Shown: positions 21,184-29,367, counted from the first letter of the stretch. The stretch: DNA of 64,000 nt from Streptomyces atratus (GCF_014648655.1 NZ_BMRN01000022.1:8526-72525), one strand, 5' to 3'. Translations and numbers: made by a program. Notes: generated from the letters alone by a model not told the origin.

Positions 21184-21290
21184 TTTCGGTTTCCAATTCC
21201 GTTGACGGCGGCGATCGCCAGTGGCACCGGGCGCTCATGTGCAGCTTCCGGAAAGGGACTTCGCGTCCGGGCGCCCGGTCCCTCGTAGAG

Positions 21291-21300
21291 CCCCTAAGGG
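21291..21300. promoter_or_regulatory. CCCCTAAGGG motif in the divergent promoter region
   Basis: This is a third copy of the pathway motif, nearly palindromic, lying between the two gene-proximal copies in the 520-bp space between acyltransferase and carboxylase genes. It may serve either direction. Apart from the three motif copies I see no gene in 21069-21588. Confidence 0.4.
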
Positions 21301-21469
21301 TCCGGGCGGACGGATACGGACCTTGTGGCGCGAACCGGGGAGCGGCCCGCGACGGAGCGGCGGTAGCCGATCCCGCGGGGCGTTTCGTGAGGATCCGGCA
21401 GGATCGGGCACCAGGGCGCACTGGTCCGGCCTGATCCCTCGCGCGAGGGCGTAGGGGTGGCCCGCGCAA

Positions 21470-21477
21470 CTTAGGGG
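21470..21477 (+). promoter_or_regulatory. CTTAGGGG motif upstream of the acyl-CoA carboxylase gene
   Basis: CTTAGGGG on the plus strand ends 112 nt before the carboxylase ATG at 21589. It has the same orientation to the gene as the copies in front of the PKS and acyltransferase genes. This is a candidate activator site. Confidence 0.5.
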
Positions 21478-21588
21478 AGGCGGCGGCCCCATTCCGCGGC
21501 TTCAATGTGGGCAGTTTCGCAGTTTCCCGGATTCCGGCGCTGGTGGACGAAGCCACCGCGCACTGCCGGCCCATGGATGGGTGGGACC

Positions 21589-23199
21589 ATGACCGTAGTT
21601 CAGGACGCCTCTTCGGACAGCGGCGCGGAGTCTGCCGCGTCCCTTCGGCCGGACGTCCGTTCCCTGGTGGCGCAGGCGCAGGAACTCAAGCGCACCGCGC
21701 GCGAGGGGCTCGGACCACGATCGACGGAACAGCAGCACGCGCGAGGCAAGTTGACCGCGCCGGAGCGGCTGGAGCTGCTCTTCGACACGGGGACGTTCCA
21801 GGAGGTGGAACCGTTGCGCAGGCATCGCTCCACCGGTTTCGGCCTGGAGAACCGGCGGCCCGGCGGGGACGGGGTGATCACCGGGTGGGGGCAGGTCCAC
21901 GGCAGGACCGTCTTCGCCTACGCGCACGACTTCCGGGTCTTCGGCGGATCGTTGGGCGAGGCCCACGCGCAGAAGATCCACAAGGTGATGGATCTGGCCA
22001 TCGCGGCGGGAGCACCGCTGGTGGGGCTCAGTGACGGCGCCGGGGCGCGGATTCAGGAGGGCGTGACCGCGCTGGCCGGATACGGCGGTATCTTCCGCCG
22101 CAACGTGCAGGCGTCCGGGGTCATCCCGCAGATCAGTGTCATTCTCGGACCGTGTGCGGGTGGTGCCACCTACTCACCGGCGCTGACCGATTTCGTCTTC
22201 ATGGTGCGGGACATCTCCCAGATGTACATCACCGGGCCCGACGTGGTGCAGGCCGTCACCAACGAGAGGGTCACCCACGACGAGCTCGGCGGGGCCGAGG
22301 TGCACGCGACGGTGTCGGGGGCGGCGGGCTTCATCCACGACGACGAGGTGGAGTGCCTGGAGGAGGTCCGGCACCTGCTGTCACTGCTGCCGTCCAACAA
22401 CCGGGAGCTGCCGCCCACCGCCGCGACCGACGATCCGCCCGACCGGCGCTGCGAAAGCCTGCTGGACCTGGTGCCGCAGCACCCGAACCGTTCGTACGAC
22501 ATGCGGGCCGTGATCCGGGAGATCGTCGACGACGAGGACTTCTTCGAGGTGCACGCGGAGTGGGCCACCAACATCATCTGCGCGCTGGCCCGGCTGGACG
22601 GCCACACTGTGGGCATCGTTGCGAACCAGCCGGCCTCGCAGGCCGGTGTCCTGGACATCCACGCGTCGGAGAAGGCGGCGCGGTTCGTGCAGACCTGCGA
22701 CGCGTTCAGCATCCCGCTGGTCACCCTCGTCGACGTGCCGGGCTTCCTGCCCGGCACGGACCAGGAACACCGCGGCATCATCCGACACGGCGCGAAGCTG
22801 CTCTACGCCTACTGCGACGCCACCGTGCCGAGGGTCCAGGTGATCCTGCGCAAGGCCTACGGCGGTGCGTACATCGTGATGGACTCCCGCTCGATCGGGG
22901 CCGATCTGTCCTTCGCCTGGCCGACGAACGAGATCGCGGTGATGGGCGCGGAAGGCGCGGCCAACATCGTCTTCCGGCGGGAGATCGCCGCGGCGCCGGA
23001 CCCGGAGGCGGCCCGTGAGCAACGGATCAAGGAATACCAGCAGGAGCTGATGCACCCCTACTACGCGGCGGAACGCGGCCTGGTGGACGACGTGATCGAT
23101 CCCGCGGAGACCCGTGCGGTGCTGGTGCGTTCGCTGGCGATGCTGCGGACCAAGGACGCTCGGGTTCCGGCACGCAAGCACGGCAATCCCCCGACCTGA
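21589..23199 (+). CDS. Acyl-CoA carboxylase, carboxyltransferase (beta) subunit
   Basis: This 536-residue protein matches the carboxyltransferase subunit of acetyl/propionyl-CoA carboxylases. It has GGSLGEAHAQKI and GAGARIQEG in the N-terminal half, GPCAGGATYSPALTDF at the first oxyanion region, and DVPGFLPGTDQEHRG with KAYGGAYIVM in the C-terminal half. It carboxylates acyl-CoA with carboxybiotin supplied by an alpha subunit not encoded nearby. Two ATGs (21577, 21589) are possible; 21589 gives the usual N-terminus. With the epsilon subunit just downstream it should supply malonyl-CoA or methylmalonyl-CoA extender units for the PKS. The acyl preference was not determined. Confidence 0.93.
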   Translation: MTVVQDASSDSGAESAASLRPDVRSLVAQAQELKRTAREGLGPRSTEQQHARGKLTAPERLELLFDTGTFQEVEPLRRHRSTGFGLENRRPGGDGVITGWGQVHGRTVFAYAHDFRVFGGSLGEAHAQKIHKVMDLAIAAGAPLVGLSDGAGARIQEGVTALAGYGGIFRRNVQASGVIPQISVILGPCAGGATYSPALTDFVFMVRDISQMYITGPDVVQAVTNERVTHDELGGAEVHATVSGAAGFIHDDEVECLEEVRHLLSLLPSNNRELPPTAATDDPPDRRCESLLDLVPQHPNRSYDMRAVIREIVDDEDFFEVHAEWATNIICALARLDGHTVGIVANQPASQAGVLDIHASEKAARFVQTCDAFSIPLVTLVDVPGFLPGTDQEHRGIIRHGAKLLYAYCDATVPRVQVILRKAYGGAYIVMDSRSIGADLSFAWPTNEIAVMGAEGAANIVFRREIAAAPDPEAAREQRIKEYQQELMHPYYAAERGLVDDVIDPAETRAVLVRSLAMLRTKDARVPARKHGNPPT

Positions 23200-23337
23200 T
23201 CCGGCCACGGGCCCCGCGTCTCGTGCGCGTCGACCCGGCCGGTACACGGCGCGCCGTGTACCCGCGCCACCTGGTCGGAGTCATCCGCGCACGCCCCGCA
23301 CGGCCTTGCCGACCGCGACGCATTGAGTGAGGAACCG

Positions 23338-23568
23338 ATGACCGCATCTCTCGACCTGACCCCCGAAGCCCGCAGGCCCGTACCGCACGGACCGGCGCTG
23401 CGTTTCGTGAGCGGCACGCCCTCCGCGGAGGAGATCGCCGCTGTGACCGCCGCCCTGATGAGCCTGCGCAGGGCTTCGACGGCGGGCGCGGAGGAACGGC
23501 CGGCCGGGCCACCGCGCTGGACCGCGCCGATCCACTACCGGTCACCCGGCAGTTGGGCCGCCCGATGA
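23338..23568 (+). CDS. Acyl-CoA carboxylase epsilon subunit
   Basis: This is a 76-residue protein with the typical epsilon pattern: a short basic N-terminus, then FVSGTPSAEEIAAVTAAL near residues 25-42 and a Trp-rich end with WTAPIHYRSPGSWAAR. Actinobacterial carboxylases use such small subunits to stabilise the alpha-beta complex. It lies 138 bp behind the beta subunit in the same direction. The ATG at 23338 follows GAGGA; a TTG at 23323 is a longer alternative. Confidence 0.85.
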   Translation: MTASLDLTPEARRPVPHGPALRFVSGTPSAEEIAAVTAALMSLRRASTAGAEERPAGPPRWTAPIHYRSPGSWAAR

Positions 23569-23650
23569 GACGGCCGACCGCGCTCGGCGACCGTGCCCCC
23601 TCCTGCCCGATCCCCCACCGATCGACCACCCGACAGAAGGATGTAGAGCA

Positions 23651-24418
23651 GTGATGACGGACGACTCCCGCGAGACCGGGGCCTGGATCCGGCGGTTCCA
23701 CCCGGCGCCGGAAGCCCGCGACCGGCTCGTCTGCTTCCCGCACGCCGGTGGTTCGGCCACCTACTACTTCGCGGTGTCGCGCGCGCTCTCACCGGCGATG
23801 GACGTCCTGGCGGTCCAGTACCCGGGCCGCCAGGACCGCAGGCACGAGCCGTGCATCGAGGACATCGAGACGCTGGCCGTCCGCGCCGTCGAGGAACTGG
23901 CACCGTGGGGCGATGTGCCGTTGACACTGTTCGGCCACAGCATGGGGGCCACGGTCGCCTTCGAGGTGGCCCGCAGGCTGGAGGCCGCGGGAACACCCCC
24001 GAGGGGCGTCTACGTCTCCGGCCGCCGGGCACCGTCGCGGGTCCGGGACGAATCGGTGCACCTGGCGGACGACGACAGGCTCATCGACGACATCAGCCGG
24101 CTGCGCGGTACGGACTCCGCGGTGCTCGGCGACCCGGAGATCCTGCGCATGATCCTCCCTGCGATCCGCAGCGACTACAAGGCGGCGGAGACCTATCGCT
24201 ACCGCCCGGGTCCGCCGCTCGGCTCGCCGGTCGTCGCGCTGGTCGGCGACAACGATCCGCAGGTGACCGTCGCCGAGGCGGAGTCCTGGCGCGACCACAC
24301 CACCGGTCCGTTCAACCTGAAGGTGTTCCCGGGAGGGCACTTCTTCCTGGACGGGCACGCTCCGGCGATTCTCGACCTCATCCGCGGTCGTCTCGGGGTG
24401 CCGTCCACCACGTCCTGA
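23651..24418 (+). CDS. Type II thioesterase
   Basis: This 255-residue alpha/beta hydrolase is of the PKS/NRPS editing type. It begins LVCFPHAGGSATYY, the nucleophile elbow is FGHSMG (Ser97), the Asp lies in GDNDPQV and the His in GGHFFLDGH. Type II thioesterases clear misprimed or stalled acyl groups from carrier proteins. Adjacent GTG (23651) and ATG (23654) starts both follow AGAAGG. It runs with the carboxylase genes and probably shares their transcript, ending at the hairpin at 24529. Confidence 0.92.
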   Translation: MMTDDSRETGAWIRRFHPAPEARDRLVCFPHAGGSATYYFAVSRALSPAMDVLAVQYPGRQDRRHEPCIEDIETLAVRAVEELAPWGDVPLTLFGHSMGATVAFEVARRLEAAGTPPRGVYVSGRRAPSRVRDESVHLADDDRLIDDISRLRGTDSAVLGDPEILRMILPAIRSDYKAAETYRYRPGPPLGSPVVALVGDNDPQVTVAEAESWRDHTTGPFNLKVFPGGHFFLDGHAPAILDLIRGRLGVPSTTS

Positions 24419-24528
24419 GCCGGTCCGGTCACCGGGCGCACGTTCCCGCGCACCCGGTGGCCAAAGAGCGCGGAGTGGCGCCTGCCCACGGCGATATCGA
24501 AGCCGTCGTCCACCATGACCCCATCGCT

Positions 24529-24550
24529 GCCCCGGAGTTCGCTCCGGGGC
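24529..24550 (+). terminator. Terminator hairpin after the thioesterase gene
   Basis: GCCCCGGAG at 24529-24537 pairs perfectly with CTCCGGGGC at 24542-24550 around a TTCG tetraloop. A 9-bp GC stem with a UUCG loop is very stable. It lies 110 bp after the thioesterase stop and before the operator-like repeat at 24612. Confidence 0.6.
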
Positions 24551-24611
24551 ATGCGCGGCTCAGGCCCCGGGACGATGGATTCCGGACAGAGTTCCGTTAC
24601 CCGCACCAGGA

Positions 24612-24643
24612 TCTAGACGACCGTACTAGACTATCGTCTAAAT
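24612..24643. promoter_or_regulatory. TAGACGA/TCGTCTA inverted repeat, candidate TetR operator
   Basis: TAGACGA at 24614-24620 faces TCGTCTA at 24634-24640 across 13 bases, with another TAGAC in the spacer at 24627-24631. This AT-rich block stands out from its GC-rich surroundings about 170-200 bp upstream of the PqqD-like gene. A related TTAGAC lies between the ribosome binding site and ATG of the neighbouring TetR gene (25747-25752 region), suggesting TetR controls both. Confidence 0.45.
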
Positions 24644-24808
24644 CGGTGCCGAGGCCCGTCCGTCCTCTGCCGTCGGCATGCGAGGCAGTCCCGGCCGGTG
24701 TCCGCAGAGTTGCGCGGACCGACGCCGCCACCCCCCACCCCGCGTACACGGTCGCGCGTTCCCTCGCGGTTGGCCGTCATCGAGCGGCTATCGAGTACGG
24801 AGGCCAGA

Positions 24809-25078
24809 GTGCCGGTACGACCTGAGCACGGCGTCACCTCACGCGTGGCGGAGGACGGATCGCTCGAACTACTCACCATGGGGAACGGCACCAGCTTCCG
24901 GTGCAGCCCGGTCGGGGCCGCCATGTGGATCGCGCTGCGCCAGCACGACGGACAAGTCGGCCCGGCGGCCGAGATGCTCGCTGCGCTGTGGTGCACGGAT
25001 CCGGACAACACCCGGACCGACATGGACATCTGGGTGAGCGAACTGCGGGACGCCGGGCTGGTCCGCGAAGAGCCCTGA
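24809..25078 (+). CDS. PqqD-like small protein
   Basis: This 89-residue protein resembles the PqqD family: VTSRVAEDGSLELLTMGNG strands near residues 8-26, FRCSPVGAAMWIALRQHDG helix, and a C-terminal acidic helix with LRDAGLVREEP. PqqD domains usually form a winged-helix that binds a peptide precursor or, fused to others, a carrier. GTG 24809 is chosen because a perfect GGAGG lies six bases upstream; the frame stays open to 24698. No radical SAM protein or precursor peptide is visible nearby, so a RiPP role is not supported. It lies convergent with the TetR gene, 18 bp apart. Confidence 0.65.
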   Translation: MPVRPEHGVTSRVAEDGSLELLTMGNGTSFRCSPVGAAMWIALRQHDGQVGPAAEMLAALWCTDPDNTRTDMDIWVSELRDAGLVREEP

Positions 25079-25096
25079 CCCTCAACCGCCCCCGGT

Positions 25097-25744
25097 TCAG
25101 ACCGTCGGGCCCGCGCCCGCGGCGGCGCCCTGATGGAGCACCAGGATGGCCCGCATCGCCTCGGCGAGCTGCCGCCCGGAGGGGGCGGTGTCCGGCGAGA
25201 AGAGCCAGAGGGACATCACGCCGTTGAGCAGCGCGGCGTAGAAGCGACCGAGGGTGCCGGCCATCTGCTCGTCGACCTCGCTCTCGTCCACGCCGTGGAA
25301 CAGCGCCACCAGCGCCGACCAACCGAACGGCTGTGCCTTGGACAGTCCCTCGCGCATCTGGGGAAGGTCCTCCGCGTGCCCGGCGACCTCCACGCTCAGC
25401 GCCCACAGGGACTTGCGCGTGGGGAAGAGTTCGATGATGCGGTTCCAGACCATCTCGAAGCGCTCGATCGCCGAGGACGCGGATTCCAGATCGGCACCGA
25501 TCGCCGTGCCCGGCTGGAACTCGTCGCCCCATTCCTGCATCGCCTGGACGTAGGCCTCGACCAGCAAGGCGTCCTTGGAGCCGTAGTGGTAACCGATCGA
25601 TGCCAGGTTGGTCCCCGACGCCGCCACGATGTCCCGCGCGCTCGTGCGCGCGAACCCTTTCTCCAGCAAGCAACGCTTGGCGCCCTGCAGCAGATCTTCG
25701 CGATGACCCACAACACCCCCTCGTCTCGAAGCCGTTCGGGGCAT
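25097..25744 (-). CDS. TetR-family transcriptional regulator
   Basis: This is a 215-residue repressor. The N-terminal helix-turn-helix reads GFARTSARDIVAASGTNLASIGYHYGSKDALL near residues 31-61, the classic TetR signature. The C-terminal ligand domain is variable, with FHGVDESEVDEQM near residue 155. ATG 25744 follows GGGAG by six bases. It is divergent from the LAL regulator and convergent with the PqqD-like gene, so it may control either. The TTAGAC element at its own start resembles half of the inverted repeat at 24612. Confidence 0.92.
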   Translation of the reverse strand: MPRTASRRGGVVGHREDLLQGAKRCLLEKGFARTSARDIVAASGTNLASIGYHYGSKDALLVEAYVQAMQEWGDEFQPGTAIGADLESASSAIERFEMVWNRIIELFPTRKSLWALSVEVAGHAEDLPQMREGLSKAQPFGWSALVALFHGVDESEVDEQMAGTLGRFYAALLNGVMSLWLFSPDTAPSGRQLAEAMRAILVLHQGAAAGAGPTV

Positions 25745-25910
25745 CTTAGACTCCCGCCCGCCCGGCTCCGCGCCGGTGCACCGCCGGAGCGGAAACCGCA
25801 CGCAGTGGCTGCGAACTCCCCAGTACGAGGGAGCTTTTCTCCACTCCGGCGAGTGCTCCGCCCCACCCCGTGCGTGCAGCTTGTGACCACTAGAGGTTCG
25901 GTCATGCGTG

Positions 25911-25963
25911 CGCCACACTCATTGGCGTGTGACGTACGCACACGCATTCTACATACGCCACAC
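25911..25963. repeat. Repeats in the TetR/LAL divergent promoter region
   Basis: CGCCACAC occurs twice, at 25911-25918 and 25956-25963. Between them GCGTGTG at 25925-25931 and CACACGC at 25939-25945 form an inverted repeat around ACGTACG. These lie 70-120 bp upstream of the LAL start and may be regulator sites or part of the promoter. The CTTAGGGG motif is absent here. Confidence 0.35.
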
Positions 25964-26033
25964 ATATCCCGCCGGGGCTTGCACCCGCGGGTGGAGCACC
26001 CATGTTGCAGCGCGAGGTACGGGGGAGACATCT

Positions 26034-28727
26034 GTGGCATTGATTGAACGCGAGACGGAAGTCCAGGCCCTGCGCGCCGCCCTCACGGACTGTCAGGCCG
26101 GACCGGCCCGCATCGTCCTCATCGAAGGGGCCGCAGGATGTGGCAAGAGCGAGCTCGTCGACACCCTCGACGAGTGGGCCGATTCCGGCGGTGTCCTGAC
26201 ACTGCGGGCGTTCGGCTCCCTGGCCGAGCGGGACCTGCCGCTCGGGGTGATGCGGCAGTTGGCCGGCGACGCACCGGCCGGATCCCTCCCCGAGGTCTCC
26301 GTGGCTGCTGACGGTCAGCCACAGGTCAGCGCAGTCCGCGAGTTCCAGACGGCGCTGGAGCGGCTCAGCTCCTCGATCCCGCTCGTCATCTCCGTCGACG
26401 ATCTGCACCACGCCGACAGCGCCTCCCTGCGCTATCTCCAGCACATCGTCCGTCACAGCCGCTCCACCAGGATGCTGCTGGTGCTCACCGCACCGCTGCA
26501 CCAGGACGGTCAGGACGCCGCCTTCGGTACGGAGCTGCTGCGCAGCCGTCATGTGCGGCGCATCCGGTTACGACGACTGACCCCCGAAGGATCCAGGCTG
26601 GTCACGGCCGGCTCGGTCGCACCGGCGCCGGGCGAGGACCTCTCCGCCGAGCTGCACGCGATCAGCGGCGGCAACCCCCTGCTGCTGCGTGCCCTGCTGG
26701 AGGAGTACCGGTCCGCGCCGTCCGGCGCCCGCCCCTTCCGTCCCGAGCCCGGCGGCCTCTTCGGCCAGGCCGTGCTCACCTGCCTGCGCCACAGCGGGCC
26801 GCACGCCCTGGATGTCGGCGCGGCTCTCACCGTACTGGGCGACTCCTACACGCCGGAGCGCGCCGGCCGTCTCCTGTCCATCCCCACCTTCACGGCCGCG
26901 CAGTCGGTCGCCTCGCTCCAAGCCTCCGGCATCCTGGACGGGCACCTCTTCCGGCACCCCTGCACCGAGTCGGCCGTGCTGGACCAGATCTCCTCCGAGG
27001 TGCTGGCCGACCTGCACCTGAGTGCCGCCGAACTGCTGCACCTGGGAGGGGGGTCCCTCACCACGGTCGCCGGCCACCTGCTCGCCACCGCCCAGCGCGA
27101 CGGATCCCTCGTCGCCACACCATGGGCCGTGGACGTCCTGCGCGAGGCCACCGAACACCTGCTGATGAACAACGAGAGCACCCGGGCCACCGACGCCCTC
27201 GAACTCGCCCACGAGCTCAGTCGGGACGAACAGCAGAAGGCCGACATCAAGACCCGACTCGCGGCCATCACCTGGCGGATCAATCCGGGCAGGGCGGAGA
27301 AGCACCTGTCCGCACCCCTCGCCGTCCTGCGATCAGGCCGCCTCGCGTCCGAGCGCATGGCCCCGCTGGCCGAACTCCTCGCAGGACAGGGACGGATCGC
27401 CGAGGCCGCAGAGGTCAGATCGATCATTCTCCGGGAATCCGGCGCCAACGGGGCCCAGGACAACGGCGGCAGGACCGGATACGGAACCGTCGCGGACGAG
27501 GTGTCGGGGCCGGCGGTCACCCGCACCGAGGAGCGCGCCGGCCGGGGCGACAGCCGGACGGACGCGGAGACGGCCGCCCAGGTGTTCCTGCGGAACACGG
27601 TACTCACGGACGAGACGCTGGAACCGGTCGTACGGGCCCTGCGGGTCCTGAGCTATTCCGGGCATCCGGAGCGCGCCGCCCAGTGCTGCCGTGAGCTGAT
27701 CGCCGAGGCGGAGCGGCAGAACGCCCCGGCCTGGCAGTCCCTGTTCTCCTCCCTGCTCGCGGCGGTGCTGTTGCGCCTGAGTGATCTGCACGCCGCCGAG
27801 GAGTACGCCCGCAGAGCGCTCGACTGCCTGCCCGAACAGAGCAGCAGTGCGTTCGTCGGCGCCCCGACGGCCACCCTGATCAGGGCACGCACCCTGATGG
27901 GCGACCATGCCGCCGTGGCCCGGCAGCTCCATCAGCCGGTCGCCGACACCCTGTTCAAGAGCATTCACGGTCTGGCCTATCTGCGGGCCCGAGGGCTCTA
28001 CCTCATGGCGACCCATCAACTCGACTCCGCCCTGGGCGACTTCCTCGAAGCCGGTCGGCTCGCCAAGAGCTGGGGCGTGGACCGCCCCTCGATGCTGCCC
28101 TGGCGGACGGACGCGGCCGAGGCGCTGTTCCGCCTCGGTGAAACCGATCAGGCGGAGACGCTCGTCGAACAGCAACTGGCCGATCCGGATGCCCGAAGAC
28201 CATGGGTCCGCGGCATCTCTCTGCGTCTACGCGCGGTGACGTCCGATCGCCGACAGCAGCTTTCCCTGCTCAACCAGTCGGTGGACGAACTGAGCCGCTC
28301 CGGCGACCGCGTGGAACTGGCGCGCTCCCTCGCCGATCTCGGGCGCTCACTGCGGGCCGCGGCCGAGCCCATCCGCGCGGACGCGGTGATCCGCAGGGCC
28401 TGGAATCTGGCTTGGGAGTGCGGGGCCGAGGCGTTGTGCGCCGAGATCTCCCCCGAACTGGAGCCCGAGGACCGGATGCGGCAGCGGTCCACCGCACAGC
28501 CGCAGTTCCGCTCGGGCACCGATACGAAACTCAGCGACTCCGAACGCCGGGTGGCCACGCTCGCTGCGAGCGGCTACACCAACCGGGAAATCTCGCTGCG
28601 ACTGCACATCACCGTGAGCACGGTCGAACAGCACCTCACCCGCGTCTACCGCAAGCTCAGCATCACCCGCCGCCAGGACCTGCCGGTGGATCTCCAGCTC
28701 ACCGTGTCCACGGCCGAGGCGGTCTGA
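26034..28727 (+). CDS. LAL-type LuxR-family transcriptional regulator, likely pathway activator
   Basis: This 897-residue protein is a large ATP-binding LuxR regulator. The Walker A motif is EGAAGCGKS near residues 31-39, Walker B is LVISVDDLHHAD near residues 117-127, the middle is TPR-like, and the C-terminal LuxR helix-turn-helix carries YTNREISLRLHITVSTVEQH. GTG 26034 is chosen because GGGGGAG lies seven bases upstream. A TTA leucine codon at 26568-26570 (residue 179) is rare in Streptomyces and makes translation depend on the bldA tRNA. Regulators of this type are usual activators in macrolide-type clusters, so it probably acts on the CTTAGGGG sites. A 25-bp terminator follows. Confidence 0.93.
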   Translation: MALIERETEVQALRAALTDCQAGPARIVLIEGAAGCGKSELVDTLDEWADSGGVLTLRAFGSLAERDLPLGVMRQLAGDAPAGSLPEVSVAADGQPQVSAVREFQTALERLSSSIPLVISVDDLHHADSASLRYLQHIVRHSRSTRMLLVLTAPLHQDGQDAAFGTELLRSRHVRRIRLRRLTPEGSRLVTAGSVAPAPGEDLSAELHAISGGNPLLLRALLEEYRSAPSGARPFRPEPGGLFGQAVLTCLRHSGPHALDVGAALTVLGDSYTPERAGRLLSIPTFTAAQSVASLQASGILDGHLFRHPCTESAVLDQISSEVLADLHLSAAELLHLGGGSLTTVAGHLLATAQRDGSLVATPWAVDVLREATEHLLMNNESTRATDALELAHELSRDEQQKADIKTRLAAITWRINPGRAEKHLSAPLAVLRSGRLASERMAPLAELLAGQGRIAEAAEVRSIILRESGANGAQDNGGRTGYGTVADEVSGPAVTRTEERAGRGDSRTDAETAAQVFLRNTVLTDETLEPVVRALRVLSYSGHPERAAQCCRELIAEAERQNAPAWQSLFSSLLAAVLLRLSDLHAAEEYARRALDCLPEQSSSAFVGAPTATLIRARTLMGDHAAVARQLHQPVADTLFKSIHGLAYLRARGLYLMATHQLDSALGDFLEAGRLAKSWGVDRPSMLPWRTDAAEALFRLGETDQAETLVEQQLADPDARRPWVRGISLRLRAVTSDRRQQLSLLNQSVDELSRSGDRVELARSLADLGRSLRAAAEPIRADAVIRRAWNLAWECGAEALCAEISPELEPEDRMRQRSTAQPQFRSGTDTKLSDSERRVATLAASGYTNREISLRLHITVSTVEQHLTRVYRKLSITRRQDLPVDLQLTVSTAEAV

Positions 28728-28728
28728 G

Positions 28729-29003
28729 CGACGAAACAGCCCGGAACGACCGCGTCCGCCGACGGCTCTCACCGTCGGCGGACGCGGTCGTTCCGGCGTG
28801 CGACGCCTTCGCGCCGGACGCCCCTTCACCCACCCCATCCATCGAATCAGGCATTCCGTTCCCGCGTGGCCGATGTGCGCGCAAGAGCAGGAAGGTCCCA
28901 TGAACCCCCATCACTTCGTGAGCGCACATGGACGCAGGGGAACGCCGGAAAACCTTGCGAATTAAACATCCTGCCCCGTCCCGGCCCGACGAAACAGCCC
29001 GGA
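28729..29003. repeat. Direct repeat CGACGAAACAGCCCGGA flanking the terminator region
   Basis: The 17-bp sequence CGACGAAACAGCCCGGA occurs exactly at 28729-28745 and again at 28987-29003. The first copy overlaps the left arm of the terminator stem. I see no coding sequence between the copies that resembles a mobile element, so the repeat may reflect local duplication. Confidence 0.5.
28741..28796 (+). terminator. Perfect 25-bp stem terminator after the LAL gene
   Basis: Bases 28741-28765 pair perfectly with 28772-28796 around the six-base loop CTCTCA, beginning 13 bp after the LAL stop. The stem is unusually long, so it may stop transcription from both sides. Confidence 0.75.
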
Positions 29004-29367
29004 CGCCATGCACTCCCGTCAGAGTAAAGAAATAGTATGTGGAAAGTATTAATTGAGCAAATATTCACCCGTGCACAATGACCCGGGTTAACCTCGTGGA
29101 CGACACAGGTGTCACATAGTTTTCCTATGCAGACAATTGCTGCCACGAGAATTTTCTGCATAATGGACAGCACTCCGACCGAACCACCGCACACCAGCGG
29201 AATGGATACTCAGTCAAGGCTTCCATGATTCCCATGCCTGCTTTCCCCGCCGCTTGACGCAGTACTGCATCATTCGTGAATTAATGAACCCATGGCATCA
29301 CTTCACGAAATCCGGATGCTTTAGAGTTGGCGCCCGATAACCCACGGGCAAAAGGGGGTAGCGAAGA
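28797..29367. other. Intergenic region, lower GC, promoter-like
   Basis: No gene was recognised here. The DNA is clearly less GC-rich than its surroundings from about 29000 onward. TTGCTG at 29137-29142 and CATAAT at 29159-29164 are spaced 16 bp and could be a promoter for the regulator at 29368. TTCGTGAA at 29273-29280 and TTCACGAA at 29302-29309 form an inverted repeat 60-95 bp before its start codon. Confidence 0.45.

Noticed and set aside
24809..25078. RiPP gene cluster suggested by the PqqD-like protein
   Set aside because: No precursor peptide, radical SAM or other maturation gene is visible in the window.
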